From NCBI GenBank assembly GCA_029261165.1, contig JAJDBV010000075.1:1-61237 (forward strand): a stretch of DNA of 61,237 nucleotides. The letters run 5' to 3'. The notes under the pieces are model-generated. The model had not been told where the DNA came from. It searched no databases and saw nothing but the letters and a program-made list of their open reading frames with translations. The DNA is from Nitrospirota bacterium. Lineage in GTDB: Bacteria; Nitrospirota; Nitrospiria; SBBL01; JAADHI01. Made by a program: the position numbers and the translations under genes. This document shows positions 47,543 to 55,494 of this stretch, one piece after another (the first letter of the stretch is position 1; each line of letters opens with the position of its first letter).

Positions 47543-49372
47543 TTACTCTACAGTAACACTTTTCGCCAGATTGCGAGGCTGATCCACATCGCTGCCTAAC
47601 TGAACGGCAATATGGTAAGCCAGAAGCTGAAGCGGTATGGTGGACAGGATGGGGGAGAGACAGGGTAGCGTTTTCGGGACAGGAATGACCTCGTCGGCAA
47701 CCTCTGCCAGGTCGTGATCCTCTTCTTCGACCAGGGCGATGATGATCCCGCCGCGCGACTTCACCTCCATGATATTGGAGACGGTCTTTTCATAAACGGC
47801 ATCTTTTGGGGCCATAATGACCACAGGCATCTCCTCATCAATGAGGGCGATGGGTCCATGTTTCATCTCTCCCGCCGGATATCCTTCGGCATGTATATAG
47901 GAAACCTCTTTCAATTTCAGGGCACCTTCCAACGCGACCGGATAAAGAAGGCTCCGACCGAGAAAGAGGAAATCCCGATGGCGAAAATATCGATTGGCGA
48001 TTTCCTTGATTTTATTTTCTCCCTCTAGGAGGGACTCGACCTGCTTGGGAAGAAGGATCAAGTGATGAAGTAATTGTTTTCCCTCTTCTTCTGAGAGCAC
48101 CCCTCTTCTTCTCCCGAGATTGATCGAAAGGAGGGTCAGGGCCGTCAGTTGTGTTGTAAAGGCCTTGGTCGATGCAACGGAGATCTCCGGTCCGGCGTGT
48201 GTGTAGAGGACAGAATCGGTCTCCCGACTGATGCTGCTCCCAACCACATTGCAGATCGAGAGCGTGGGTGCTTTTTTGTTCCGGGCCTCCTTCATCGCGG
48301 CGAGGGTGTCGGCGGTTTCACCGGATTGCGAAATCCCGATCACCCAATCGTCCGGAGAAAGATGTGGATCCCGATAGCGAAACTCCGAGGCGATATCGAC
48401 TTCTACCGGGAGTTTAGCGATGCCCTCAAAGAGGAACTTGCCCACTAGGGCGGCGTGCCAGGAGGTCCCGCAGCCGATAAAAACCGCTCTTCGGCAATTC
48501 AGGCCGTTTCCGTGGTCCCAATCCTGATCGCCTAAAATTGCATTCCCGCTTTCCTCGTCCACGCGGCCTCGGAGGGTGTCGGTGATCGCGCGCGGTTGTT
48601 CATGAATCTCTTTCTGCATGAAATGCCGGTAGCCCCCTTTTTCGGCCATGACCGGATCCCAGGAAATCTGCTGAGAAGGCTTCACGATCTTTTTTCCTTT
48701 GAGGTCATGAATCTCAATGCCATCCGGGGACAGGAGCGCGATCTCTCCGTCTTCCATAAAGATGATCTCGCGGGTATGCGACAAAAAGGCAGGGATATCT
48801 GATGCGACAAAAGACTCACTTTCTCCCACGCCGAGAACAAGCGGACAACCTGAACGGACGGCAATCAATCGATCCGGCTCTTCCTCTGAAAGGAGACAGA
48901 TGGCGAAACTGCCGCGTATCTGTTCAACGCAGCGCTGCAAGGCTTCTTCGATGCTGAGGCCTTCCCGGCAGAGCTGGTCGATGAGACGTGTAATAACCTC
49001 TGTGTCTGTATCCGAAACAAAGGTGTGCCCTTTTGCCTGGAGGTCTTTCTTGAGTGATATATGATTTTCGATAATCCCATTATGGACGACGGAAAAAGGA
49101 CCGGCTGAATGCGGGTGGGCATTTTCCTCTGTAGGTCTTCCGTGGGTGGCCCAGCGCGTATGGCCGATTCCCGCGGAGCCTTTGGGCGCTTGGGCGGGAA
49201 GGATGGCTTCCAGGGCGGACAACCTTCCTGGGGCTCGCCTGACCTCCAGATTGCCGTCTGAAAAGTAGGCAACCCCGGCGGAATCGTATCCGCGATATTC
49301 GAGTTTCTTAAGACCGTCAATCAAAAGGGAAAGCACGTTCCTGTTGCCGATATATCCGATAATGCCGCACAT
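47543..49372 (-). CDS. glmS: Glutamine:fructose-6-phosphate aminotransferase
   Basis: A 609-residue enzyme that makes glucosamine-6-phosphate, the first committed step to UDP-GlcNAc. The N-terminal class II amidase starts with Cys2 as nucleophile (MCGIIGYIG) and has GHTRWATHG. Two SIS sugar-isomerase domains follow (CGTSWHAAL, ISQSGETADT, EGALKLKEVSYIHAEGYPAGE) and the C-terminus ends DQPRNLAKSVTVE. No glmS ribozyme is possible in the 12-base gap before it. It lies next to glmU, the following pathway step. Confidence 0.97.
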   Translation of the reverse strand: MCGIIGYIGNRNVLSLLIDGLKKLEYRGYDSAGVAYFSDGNLEVRRAPGRLSALEAILPAQAPKGSAGIGHTRWATHGRPTEENAHPHSAGPFSVVHNGIIENHISLKKDLQAKGHTFVSDTDTEVITRLIDQLCREGLSIEEALQRCVEQIRGSFAICLLSEEEPDRLIAVRSGCPLVLGVGESESFVASDIPAFLSHTREIIFMEDGEIALLSPDGIEIHDLKGKKIVKPSQQISWDPVMAEKGGYRHFMQKEIHEQPRAITDTLRGRVDEESGNAILGDQDWDHGNGLNCRRAVFIGCGTSWHAALVGKFLFEGIAKLPVEVDIASEFRYRDPHLSPDDWVIGISQSGETADTLAAMKEARNKKAPTLSICNVVGSSISRETDSVLYTHAGPEISVASTKAFTTQLTALTLLSINLGRRRGVLSEEEGKQLLHHLILLPKQVESLLEGENKIKEIANRYFRHRDFLFLGRSLLYPVALEGALKLKEVSYIHAEGYPAGEMKHGPIALIDEEMPVVIMAPKDAVYEKTVSNIMEVKSRGGIIIALVEEEDHDLAEVADEVIPVPKTLPCLSPILSTIPLQLLAYHIAVQLGSDVDQPRNLAKSVTVE

Positions 49373-49384
49373 AAATGATATTCC

Positions 49385-50764
49385 TTAGCGCTTCGCGCGC
49401 AACTTGTTCTTTTTGACCCAGCCTTCTTTATTTTCTTGCCTGGTTCGGGAGATGGCCAGGGTGTCGGGCGGGACATCTTCTGTGATGGTTGCTCCGGCTG
49501 CGATTAAAGACCTTGCGCCAATACGAACCGGTGCCACCAGTTGGGTGTCGCTTCCGATGAAGACCTTATCTTCGATGATTGTTTTTTCCTTCTTCCGGCC
49601 GTCATAGTTGCACGTAATCGTTCCTGCGCCGATATTGACTCCCTTGCCGACCTCCGTATTCCCGATATAACTCAGATGATTCGCTTTTGATCCTTTGCCC
49701 AGCGTACTTTTTTTGATCTCAACAAAATTCCCCACCTTGGCCCCTTTCCGGATCAGTGTTCCGGGTCGAAGATGGGCGAATGGACCGATGATGCCGCCCG
49801 ATTCGATTTTGGCTTCTTCAATGATGCAGTGGTCTTTAATGACGACCCCTTTCCCAAGGCGGCTGTCTTTGATTCGGGAGGAGTAGATCACAGATCCCTC
49901 ACCAATTTCGGTCTTTCCTTCCAGAGTGACCCCTGGATAAAGAATGGAGTCCCGCCCGATTTTGACGGCGGCATCGATCCGGGTTTGGTTTGGATCGACC
50001 AAGGTGACCCCCTTGCCCATCCAATGATTATTGATCCGCTTTCGGAGAATTCCTTCAGCCGCGGCCAGATCGGCACGGCTGTTGATTCCAATGACTTCTT
50101 CAGGGTTGGCTTCGAAACCAAGGAGTCGTTTTCCCTCTCGGGCTGCGATGTGGATGACATCGGTCAGATAGTATTCTTTCTGGCGGTTGTTAGGACGCAC
50201 CTTTTCGAGAGCCTTAAAGAGAAATGACTTTTCAATGAGATAGACGCCTGTGTTGATTTCCCGGATTGTCCGTTCCGCCGGGGTTGCGTCCTTTTCTTCG
50301 ACGATCCGCTTGAGGGTGCCGTCTCGATTTCTGACGACGCGCCCATAACCGTGAGGTTTTGCCAGGCTTGTCGTCAGAAGGGTGAGGACGGCTTTCTCCC
50401 GTCGGTGAAGTGTCCATAGGCGACGTATGGTTTCATCCTGAAGAAGAGGCGTATCTCCATTTAATATCAGCAGGGTGCCGTTGAAGCCTTTCAAAGCTTT
50501 TTTCGCCTGAAGGACGGCATGGCCTGTGCCCAGCGGCGGATCTTGCAGGATGGTCGTTACCGGACTTTCGGAGAGGGCCTCTGTCACCGCTTCCGCCTGA
50601 TGACCGACGATGACGAGGATCCTCTCGATATTGGCACGTTTGACGAGTTCGACGGGATAGAATAACATGGGTTTTCCTGCCAAGCCATGGAGGACTTTGG
50701 CCCGTTTCGATTTCATTCGTTTCCCTTGGCCGGCTGCCAGAATAATTGCCCCTTTTTTTTTCAA
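49385..50764 (-). CDS. glmU: Bifunctional GlcNAc-1-P uridyltransferase/GlcN-1-P acetyltransferase
   Basis: A 459-residue enzyme that acetylates glucosamine-1-phosphate and then couples it to UTP, giving UDP-GlcNAc. The N-terminal nucleotidyltransferase has ILAAGQGKRMKSKRAKVLHGLAGKPM and NGDTPLL. The C-terminal half (from about 260) is a left-handed beta-helix of hexapeptide repeats with NHLSYIGN, NIGAGTITCNYDG and FIGSDTQLVAPVRIG. The start is TTG 50764 after GGAGGG, overlapping the DUF502 stop. The start codon is followed by nine A residues in a row. Confidence 0.96.
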   Translation of the reverse strand: MKKKGAIILAAGQGKRMKSKRAKVLHGLAGKPMLFYPVELVKRANIERILVIVGHQAEAVTEALSESPVTTILQDPPLGTGHAVLQAKKALKGFNGTLLILNGDTPLLQDETIRRLWTLHRREKAVLTLLTTSLAKPHGYGRVVRNRDGTLKRIVEEKDATPAERTIREINTGVYLIEKSFLFKALEKVRPNNRQKEYYLTDVIHIAAREGKRLLGFEANPEEVIGINSRADLAAAEGILRKRINNHWMGKGVTLVDPNQTRIDAAVKIGRDSILYPGVTLEGKTEIGEGSVIYSSRIKDSRLGKGVVIKDHCIIEEAKIESGGIIGPFAHLRPGTLIRKGAKVGNFVEIKKSTLGKGSKANHLSYIGNTEVGKGVNIGAGTITCNYDGRKKEKTIIEDKVFIGSDTQLVAPVRIGARSLIAAGATITEDVPPDTLAISRTRQENKEGWVKKNKLRAKR

Positions 50765-51468
50765 CGTGATCCCTCCTCCGTCATGACCGACGACGCCTCA
50801 TCCACCTTCAGTATCGGCATGTAGAGACCGACAGAGAAGATCATTTTCATTGCGTCTTCGACACTGATGGCCAGGGGAATTAACTCCGACTCCGGGAGGA
50901 GGAGGATATAACCTGAGATAGGATTCGGCACGGTCGGGACAAAAATACTCAATACCTTCTCTGACGAAATGCGATGGATCTCTCCCTTTATTTCCGCCGT
51001 GACGAACGCGATTGTATAGCACCCCTTTCTTGGATATTCTACGAGTACGACACGATTGAAATTGGTCATTTCCCGACTCTGGAAAGAAAGGGTGTTGACA
51101 ATCGATTTTACAAGAGAATAGACATTACTGACCAAGGGGAGCTGGTGGAGCAACCTTTCCCATAGTTGAAGGATCTTCTTTCCAAAAATATTGGTTGTGA
51201 AGATTCCGATGGTGACGATGAGGAGCAATAGAATGAGTATTCCAAACCCCGGGACATAGAAGAGCTCTTGGGTTTTCATGAAATCACCCAGGACCCCGTC
51301 CATCGCAAGGAAGAGGGCCTTTAGGATGAGATAGGTGCCCCATATCGGGACAACGACCAAAAGACCAGTAATGAAGTATCGCCGGAGCAGATTGAAAAGT
51401 GTATTTTTCTTTGGCGATTTTGGCTTATTACCAAGGGGAGGAGGAGAAATTCCCGTTATCTTTGCCAT
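50761..51468 (-). CDS. DUF502 family membrane protein (copy 2)
   Basis: A 235-residue protein. A Pro/Lys-rich cytoplasmic tail (1-22) is followed by a membrane helix near 29-53, a second near 72-92, and a soluble domain with LPLVSNVYSLVKSIVNTL, SIFVPTVPNPISGYILLLP and VEDAMKMIFSVGL, the DUF502 signature. It shares with copy 1 the VPTxPNPxSG and VEDAM blocks. It heads the DUF502, glmU, glmS, pcrA run, so a link to the cell envelope is plausible but unproven. The ATG has GAGAAG upstream. Confidence 0.9.
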   Translation of the reverse strand: MAKITGISPPPLGNKPKSPKKNTLFNLLRRYFITGLLVVVPIWGTYLILKALFLAMDGVLGDFMKTQELFYVPGFGILILLLLIVTIGIFTTNIFGKKILQLWERLLHQLPLVSNVYSLVKSIVNTLSFQSREMTNFNRVVLVEYPRKGCYTIAFVTAEIKGEIHRISSEKVLSIFVPTVPNPISGYILLLPESELIPLAISVEDAMKMIFSVGLYMPILKVDEASSVMTEEGSR

Positions 51469-51500
51469 GTCATTCTTCTCTTAATCCAATTAAACGGTTA

Positions 51501-51530
51501 ATGATACTGTCTTTCCCCTACTGGTTTCAA
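51501..51530 (-). promoter_or_regulatory. Promoter for the DUF502-glmU-glmS run
   Basis: On the minus strand TTGAAA (51525-51530), an 18-base spacer and TATCAT (51501-51506). The start of transcription would be about 26 bases before the DUF502 ATG, leaving room for the GAGAAG ribosome site. Confidence 0.6.
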
Positions 51531-51616
51531 GATTTTTTTCATTTTCAAAGATTCGGAGAGTTTCCAAATGTGTTCCGACGCGTCTCCTTCAATTCGAGAC
51601 CTTTTCTATTATTTTT

Positions 51617-51645
51617 TTGAACTGACTGCAATAATATGGCATAAT
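51617..51645 (+). promoter_or_regulatory. Promoter for inorganic pyrophosphatase
   Basis: TTGAAC (51617-51622), exactly 17 bases, then CATAAT (51640-51645). Transcription from about 51652 would give a leader of some 125 bases containing the inverted repeat at 51711-51743. Confidence 0.6.
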
Positions 51646-51710
51646 CAATCCCGATACGGCTTATTTATCCTGGAATGCCGAACCGTTACGGCGTTATAAG
51701 TCTGATTTTT

Positions 51711-51743
51711 TCATCCGGAAATTAAATTCTGTCTGCCGGATGA
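51711..51743 (+). repeat. Inverted repeat in the pyrophosphatase leader
   Basis: TCATCCGG (51711-51718) and CCGGATGA (51736-51743) are perfect complements around a 17-base AT-rich loop, about 35 bases ahead of the start codon. It could be an RNA hairpin or a protein-binding site. No U-run follows, so it is not a terminator. Confidence 0.5.
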
Positions 51744-51777
51744 TTCATTGACAGACAAAAGAGACCGGGAGATTTTA

Positions 51778-52392
51778 ATGAACGTTCCACCACCATTTTT
51801 TCGCTGGCGTCCTCACCCCTGGCATGGGTTGGGAGTCGGGCCTGAACCGCCACAAATAGTACATGCCTACATCGAGATGACCCCATTTGATTTGGTGAAG
51901 TACGAAATCGATAAAAAGACCGGTTACCTTCGGGTAGATCGCCCCCAGCGCTCATCATCGCACCCTCCTGCATTGTATGGGTTTGTCCCAGGAACTTTTT
52001 GCGGCGAGCGGGTCGGGGCGCTTATGGAAGGTTCAAGTCAGGGGGATGGCGATCCCCTGGATATCTGCGTCTTCAGTGAGAGGCCTATTACGAGGTCGGA
52101 AGTGATTCTCAACGCGCGTGTGATCGGCGGTCTGCCGATGCTCGATGGGGGTGAAGCGGACGATAAGATTATCGCGGTCCTGGGAAATGATAATCTTTGG
52201 AAAGCGATCGAAGACATTGAAGCATTCCCGGAGATACTGATAGAGCGATTAAGGCATTACTTTACAACCTATAAGCTCATTCCGGGTGAAGAAAGCAAAG
52301 TGTCAATCGGCCCTGCCTACGGGAGGAAACATGCCGAAGTGGTTATCCAGGCATCCATTCAGGACTACGAGGAAGAATTCGGAGGCAATTAG
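51778..52392 (+). CDS. ppa: Inorganic pyrophosphatase (soluble, family I)
   Basis: A 204-residue enzyme that hydrolyses pyrophosphate and pulls biosynthetic reactions forward. Family I markers: [15 protein letters not shown] (substrate Lys and Arg), [11 protein letters not shown] and the metal-binding [11 protein letters not shown] with Asp90, Asp92 and Asp95, then the later KIIAVLGND and FTTYK blocks. The frame opens at a TTG ten codons upstream. ATG 51778 is chosen because CGGGAGA lies five bases before it. It is followed by a small unknown gene after ten bases. Confidence 0.92.
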   Translation: MNVPPPFFRWRPHPWHGLGVGPEPPQIVHAYIEMTPFDLVKYEIDKKTGYLRVDRPQRSSSHPPALYGFVPGTFCGERVGALMEGSSQGDGDPLDICVFSERPITRSEVILNARVIGGLPMLDGGEADDKIIAVLGNDNLWKAIEDIEAFPEILIERLRHYFTTYKLIPGEESKVSIGPAYGRKHAEVVIQASIQDYEEEFGGN

Positions 52393-52402
52393 CAAGAGCA
52401 AA

Positions 52403-52705
52403 ATGAAGTGGTACAAGGTTTCACTCACAGTGAATCAGATAGGCAACAATCAAGGAGATAAACTCATTGATGAATTCCGGGAAATCTACAGGGAAGAAGA
52501 CGAGCCGGAGGACATGGCCCTTTTCTCTGGAAACGATGTCATTGAAGGCCGGACTTATTATTTTTCTCCGGGTGCGGTGAGGTACGCCTTGATTATTTTG
52601 TCGTTTTATTCCGGATCAAAATGTGATTCGCCCCCATTTGAAGAAGTGACGCTTGAGCTGGGCGCCCGCGACGCAAAAGACCGTCTTCTTTCAAGAAAGA
52701 CTTGA
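52403..52705 (+). CDS. Small hypothetical protein
   Basis: A 100-residue soluble protein that I do not recognise. It begins MKWYKVSLTVNQIGNNQ, has an acidic helix (DEFREIYREEDEPEDM) and continues GNDVIEGRTYYFSPGAVRYAL and a C-terminal strand-helix end. ATG 52403 is preferred over an upstream start overlapping the pyrophosphatase, because the protein-like part begins there. It lies ten bases after ppa and is probably co-transcribed with it. There is no signal peptide or membrane segment. Confidence 0.6.
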   Translation: MKWYKVSLTVNQIGNNQGDKLIDEFREIYREEDEPEDMALFSGNDVIEGRTYYFSPGAVRYALIILSFYSGSKCDSPPFEEVTLELGARDAKDRLLSRKT

Positions 52706-52788
52706 AGGGCTTAACCGATCCCCCCCCCCAGGCCCTCCGCGGACGGCATCGAATTTCCACCCACCACCACCATCGTTGACAGGACGAA

Positions 52789-52878
52789 CAGGTTGTTGAA
52801 AACTCAGAAGTCGTCATTCCCGAATGTTTCATCGGGAATGACGACTTAACGTACAATGAGATACTTTTCAACAGCCTG
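52789..52878 (+). repeat. Nested palindromic repeat (90 bases), MITE-like
   Basis: Outer arms CAGGTTGTTGAAAA (52789-52802) and TTTTCAACAGCCTG (52865-52878) are complementary at 13 of 14 positions. Nested inside is a perfect 13-base stem, GTCGTCATTCCCG (52810-52822) with CGGGAATGACGAC (52833-52845), around a ten-base loop. The CAGGCTGTTGAAAA-type end is common among short mobile or REP-like elements in environmental bacteria (from memory). There is no coding capacity. Confidence 0.7.
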
Positions 52879-53266
52879 CTAAGACGCTTTTCGCTTCCAG
52901 CCAGGTTAAACCACCAAGAGATTCGATTGAAGAACTCCGCCCTGGAAGGACGAGGATTTCGCTCGTTGCGTGTGTTCAAGGTCGAAGCCACACTTAGTTT
53001 TGATCTCTAAAATACCCCCTCAAAAGAGGGGATTGACAAAAACGCGTTAATCCTACTAAACTCTCATTAATATAGATTTTATCTTGAGAATATCGTACTA
53101 TTTTCATACGATTATAGAGTTTTTTAGGTGAAATGATTTCTTGAAACTTTTAGATATTGTGAAAAATATCTTATGTCCGTATCATGAAAGTTGTATTGGA
53201 ATTATAAGGTTTAAAATAAAAATTGTAACGGAATTTGACTTGATTTTGAAAATAACAGGAGGACGT
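52879..53266. other. Non-coding and AT-rich spacer before the propeller gene
   Basis: About 390 bases. The first part (to 53010) has an open frame of some 44 codons ending RVFKVEATLSFDL and a stop, possibly the tail of a decayed gene; no family was recognised. A short hairpin CCCCTC-AAAA-GAGGGG (53016-53031) without a T-run and a TTGACA word (53033-53038) follow. From 53040 to 53250 the sequence is strikingly AT-rich compared with both neighbours. No RNA gene was seen. Confidence 0.5.
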
Positions 53267-55396
53267 ATGAAACTGAAAAAAGAGTTGGGTTTTTGGGGGG
53301 TACTCCTCGGTATTATTCTAATTTTTGCCTCAAATACATCGGCGGTACTTGGTGCGGACTGGAGTGAGGTGAATCCCTCTCCAACAGTAGAAGATCTGGA
53401 AGGAGTGACTTTTGGAGATGAACGTATCGTCGCTGTAGGAGATAATGGAACGATTTTGACGAGTCTGGACGGGGTGATCTGGGATTCCTCTGACGCCGCA
53501 ACGAATAAAGAGCTGAGGGGCGTGGCCTGGAGTGGTAGTCAATTCGCCGCCGTGGGAAATAAAGGAACGATTGTGACACGTCTTTCCAGTGAGGTCGCCT
53601 GGACACCGCGCAACTCGAATACCAGCCATAAGCTGAGAGGAGTGACCTCCTGGGGCGACGGCCATTTTGTCGCGGTAGGGAATTTTGGAACGATAGTGAC
53701 AAGTACAACCGGTGAGACTTGGATTGTGGTCAACGCGATTCCGACAGGTGAAGACCTCAATGGAGTGACTGCTGGAAATGATCATATCGTCGCAGTGGGA
53801 GATAATGGAACAATTTTGACGAGTTCGGACGGTGCGGACTGGAATTCTCCAGACTCCGATACCCATCGAGACCTGGAAGACGTGGCCTGGAGTGGCATGC
53901 ATTTTGTTGCCGTGGGGAATGAAGGAACGATTGTGACGAGTCCGTCTGGTGAGGTCTGGACATCGCAAGGTTCTGTGACCAATCAAAGGTTTAAAGCGGT
54001 GACTTGGGGCGGCACGCAGTTTGTCGCTGTGGGGGACGAAGGGGCAATTTTTACGAGCCCGGATGGTCTGGTCTGGACATCGCAAGATTCTGGAACGAAT
54101 AAAGATTTGGAAGGAGTGACCTGGGATGGGACACAGTTTGTCGCCGTGGGGGGAGCTGGAACGATTTTGACGCGCCTGGTTCGTGGCCCTGATATTGTGG
54201 TTATCGACGCTGTTGATCCGGTGAGTGACCTGCAGATCCTTTTTGGGAAGGTCACTATAGATTTTACATCGGACAAGGCCATTACGATTGCCAATACTGG
54301 TAATGCCGACCTGGTCATCGGCACGATCGCTTTGGACGACCCGCTTGAGGCTCCATTCAGCATCATAGATGACAACGCTTGCTCGGGGAGGACGCTTATT
54401 CCAGCGGAGATCTGTACACTGACGGTGAAATTTGCACCGACTGATACGGGTGTTTTCACTGACAGCTTTGGCATCCCATCGAATGATGCGGATGAGGATC
54501 CTGTCATCGTCAATGTAAGTGGGGAGGGTGTGGGGGATGTGGTGTCCGACATCACGGTCACCGACTCCGTCGGCTTGATCGATGATCTCACGATTCTATT
54601 TGGGGATATTACTGTGGGGAATCAAGAGGACCAGACCCTCACGATTTCTAATGACGGCAGTGACGATCTTGCCATCGGAGCGATCGCTTTGGTTGGGCCA
54701 TTCAGTATCGTGGATGACCTTTGCTCCAATCATACCCTTGCACCTGGAGAAACCTGTACACTGACGGTGCGTTTTGAACCGGATGATCCGGGTCCTTTCA
54801 ACGGTACTTTCGATATCCCATCGAATGATCCGGATGAAGAAACTGTGACCATCAGCGTTAGTGGAACCGGTCTTCCTGAGGGGGTGGGGGGGAACAATCC
54901 GCCGTCCGCACCGCTACTCCTCTTCCCCGCCAACGGGCAGACCCACTTGGGGAGTACCGTTACTTTACGTTGGTTGCCGAGTCTTGATCCTGATGGAGAC
55001 ACGATTACCTATACTGTTTCCATCTGTGAAAACCCTGATTTTACCGGCGTGGATTGTGGCCCGACCGTGGTAGCCTTTCTTGGGAAACCTGCCGTCTTTT
55101 TTGCCACCCTAGGAAGTTCTGGCGCCGGGCTGTTATTGTTCGGATTTGTCTTTGTCGGTGGTGTGCAAGGCAGAAAGAGGGTCGCATTGCTGATTGCCAT
55201 GATCATTACAACAGGGATGCTCTTGACCGCATGCAGCAGTGGAAGCGGAGGTGGTGGCGCGGGCGCCCCGGCCGGAGTGACGCATACCGTTTCCAATCTG
55301 AACCCAGGGACAACCTTCCACTGGAAGGTCACCGCGGATGATGGAAATGGGGGGACGACTGACAGCGCAACTGGGAGTTTCACCACAGCACCCTAA
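53267..55396 (+). CDS. Secreted propeller/ASH/FN3 protein with an internal membrane hairpin and lipobox
   Basis: A 709-residue protein. The signal peptide spans about 1-29. Seven repeats (43-304) of the form LxGVTWxGxxFVAVGxxGTIxTSxDGxxW suggest a seven-bladed YCF48-like propeller. Two ASH-type (choice-of-anchor D) beta domains follow, about 306-425 and 426-540. A fibronectin-III-like domain starts at about 543 but is broken at residue 602 by a cassette: hydrophobic helix (609-633), GRKR loop, second hydrophobic helix, LTAC with Cys656, then a Ser/Gly linker. The domain resumes with VTHTVSNLNPGTTFHWKV. ATG 53267 follows GGAGG and is chosen over the longer AT-rich extension. Function is unknown, probably a surface protein. 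Confidence 0.85.
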   Translation: MKLKKELGFWGVLLGIILIFASNTSAVLGADWSEVNPSPTVEDLEGVTFGDERIVAVGDNGTILTSLDGVIWDSSDAATNKELRGVAWSGSQFAAVGNKGTIVTRLSSEVAWTPRNSNTSHKLRGVTSWGDGHFVAVGNFGTIVTSTTGETWIVVNAIPTGEDLNGVTAGNDHIVAVGDNGTILTSSDGADWNSPDSDTHRDLEDVAWSGMHFVAVGNEGTIVTSPSGEVWTSQGSVTNQRFKAVTWGGTQFVAVGDEGAIFTSPDGLVWTSQDSGTNKDLEGVTWDGTQFVAVGGAGTILTRLVRGPDIVVIDAVDPVSDLQILFGKVTIDFTSDKAITIANTGNADLVIGTIALDDPLEAPFSIIDDNACSGRTLIPAEICTLTVKFAPTDTGVFTDSFGIPSNDADEDPVIVNVSGEGVGDVVSDITVTDSVGLIDDLTILFGDITVGNQEDQTLTISNDGSDDLAIGAIALVGPFSIVDDLCSNHTLAPGETCTLTVRFEPDDPGPFNGTFDIPSNDPDEETVTISVSGTGLPEGVGGNNPPSAPLLLFPANGQTHLGSTVTLRWLPSLDPDGDTITYTVSICENPDFTGVDCGPTVVAFLGKPAVFFATLGSSGAGLLLFGFVFVGGVQGRKRVALLIAMIITTGMLLTACSSGSGGGGAGAPAGVTHTVSNLNPGTTFHWKVTADDGNGGTTDSATGSFTTAP

Positions 55397-55435
55397 GGAT
55401 CTTTCCTCGGGATTTTGAACGTGCTCCGTAAGTCC

Positions 55436-55466
55436 AAACCCCCGCCCCTCTGGGGCGGGGGTTTTT
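55436..55466 (+). terminator. Rho-independent terminator after the propeller gene
   Basis: A perfect 13-base-pair stem AAACCCCCGCCCC/GGGGCGGGGGTTT with a three-base loop, ending in five T residues. It lies 40 bases after the propeller gene and between convergent genes, so it may also slow transcription from the amidohydrolase side. Confidence 0.95.
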
Positions 55467-55494
55467 CCGTTCGCAAATAGTCGATTCTTATTTT

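Larger units (their letters stand above)
51469..51777. other. Divergent promoter region between DUF502-glmU and pyrophosphatase
   Basis: About 310 bases without a credible ORF. It holds a promoter on each strand and an inverted repeat in the pyrophosphatase leader, listed separately. A second, weaker inverted repeat (AATGCCG and CGGCGTT) lies around 51674-51694. Confidence 0.6.

Noticed and set aside
49373-49384. glmS ribozyme ahead of glmS
   Set aside because: Only 12 bases separate glmU and glmS, too few for the ribozyme.
52593-52991. A 132-codon minus-strand open frame over the end of the small unknown gene and the palindromic repeat
   Set aside because: It reads through the inverted repeat and a Trp/Arg-rich low-complexity region, and no family was recognised.
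53016-53031. CCCCTC-AAAA-GAGGGG hairpin as a terminator
   Set aside because: Only six base pairs and followed by ATTGAC, not by a T-run.
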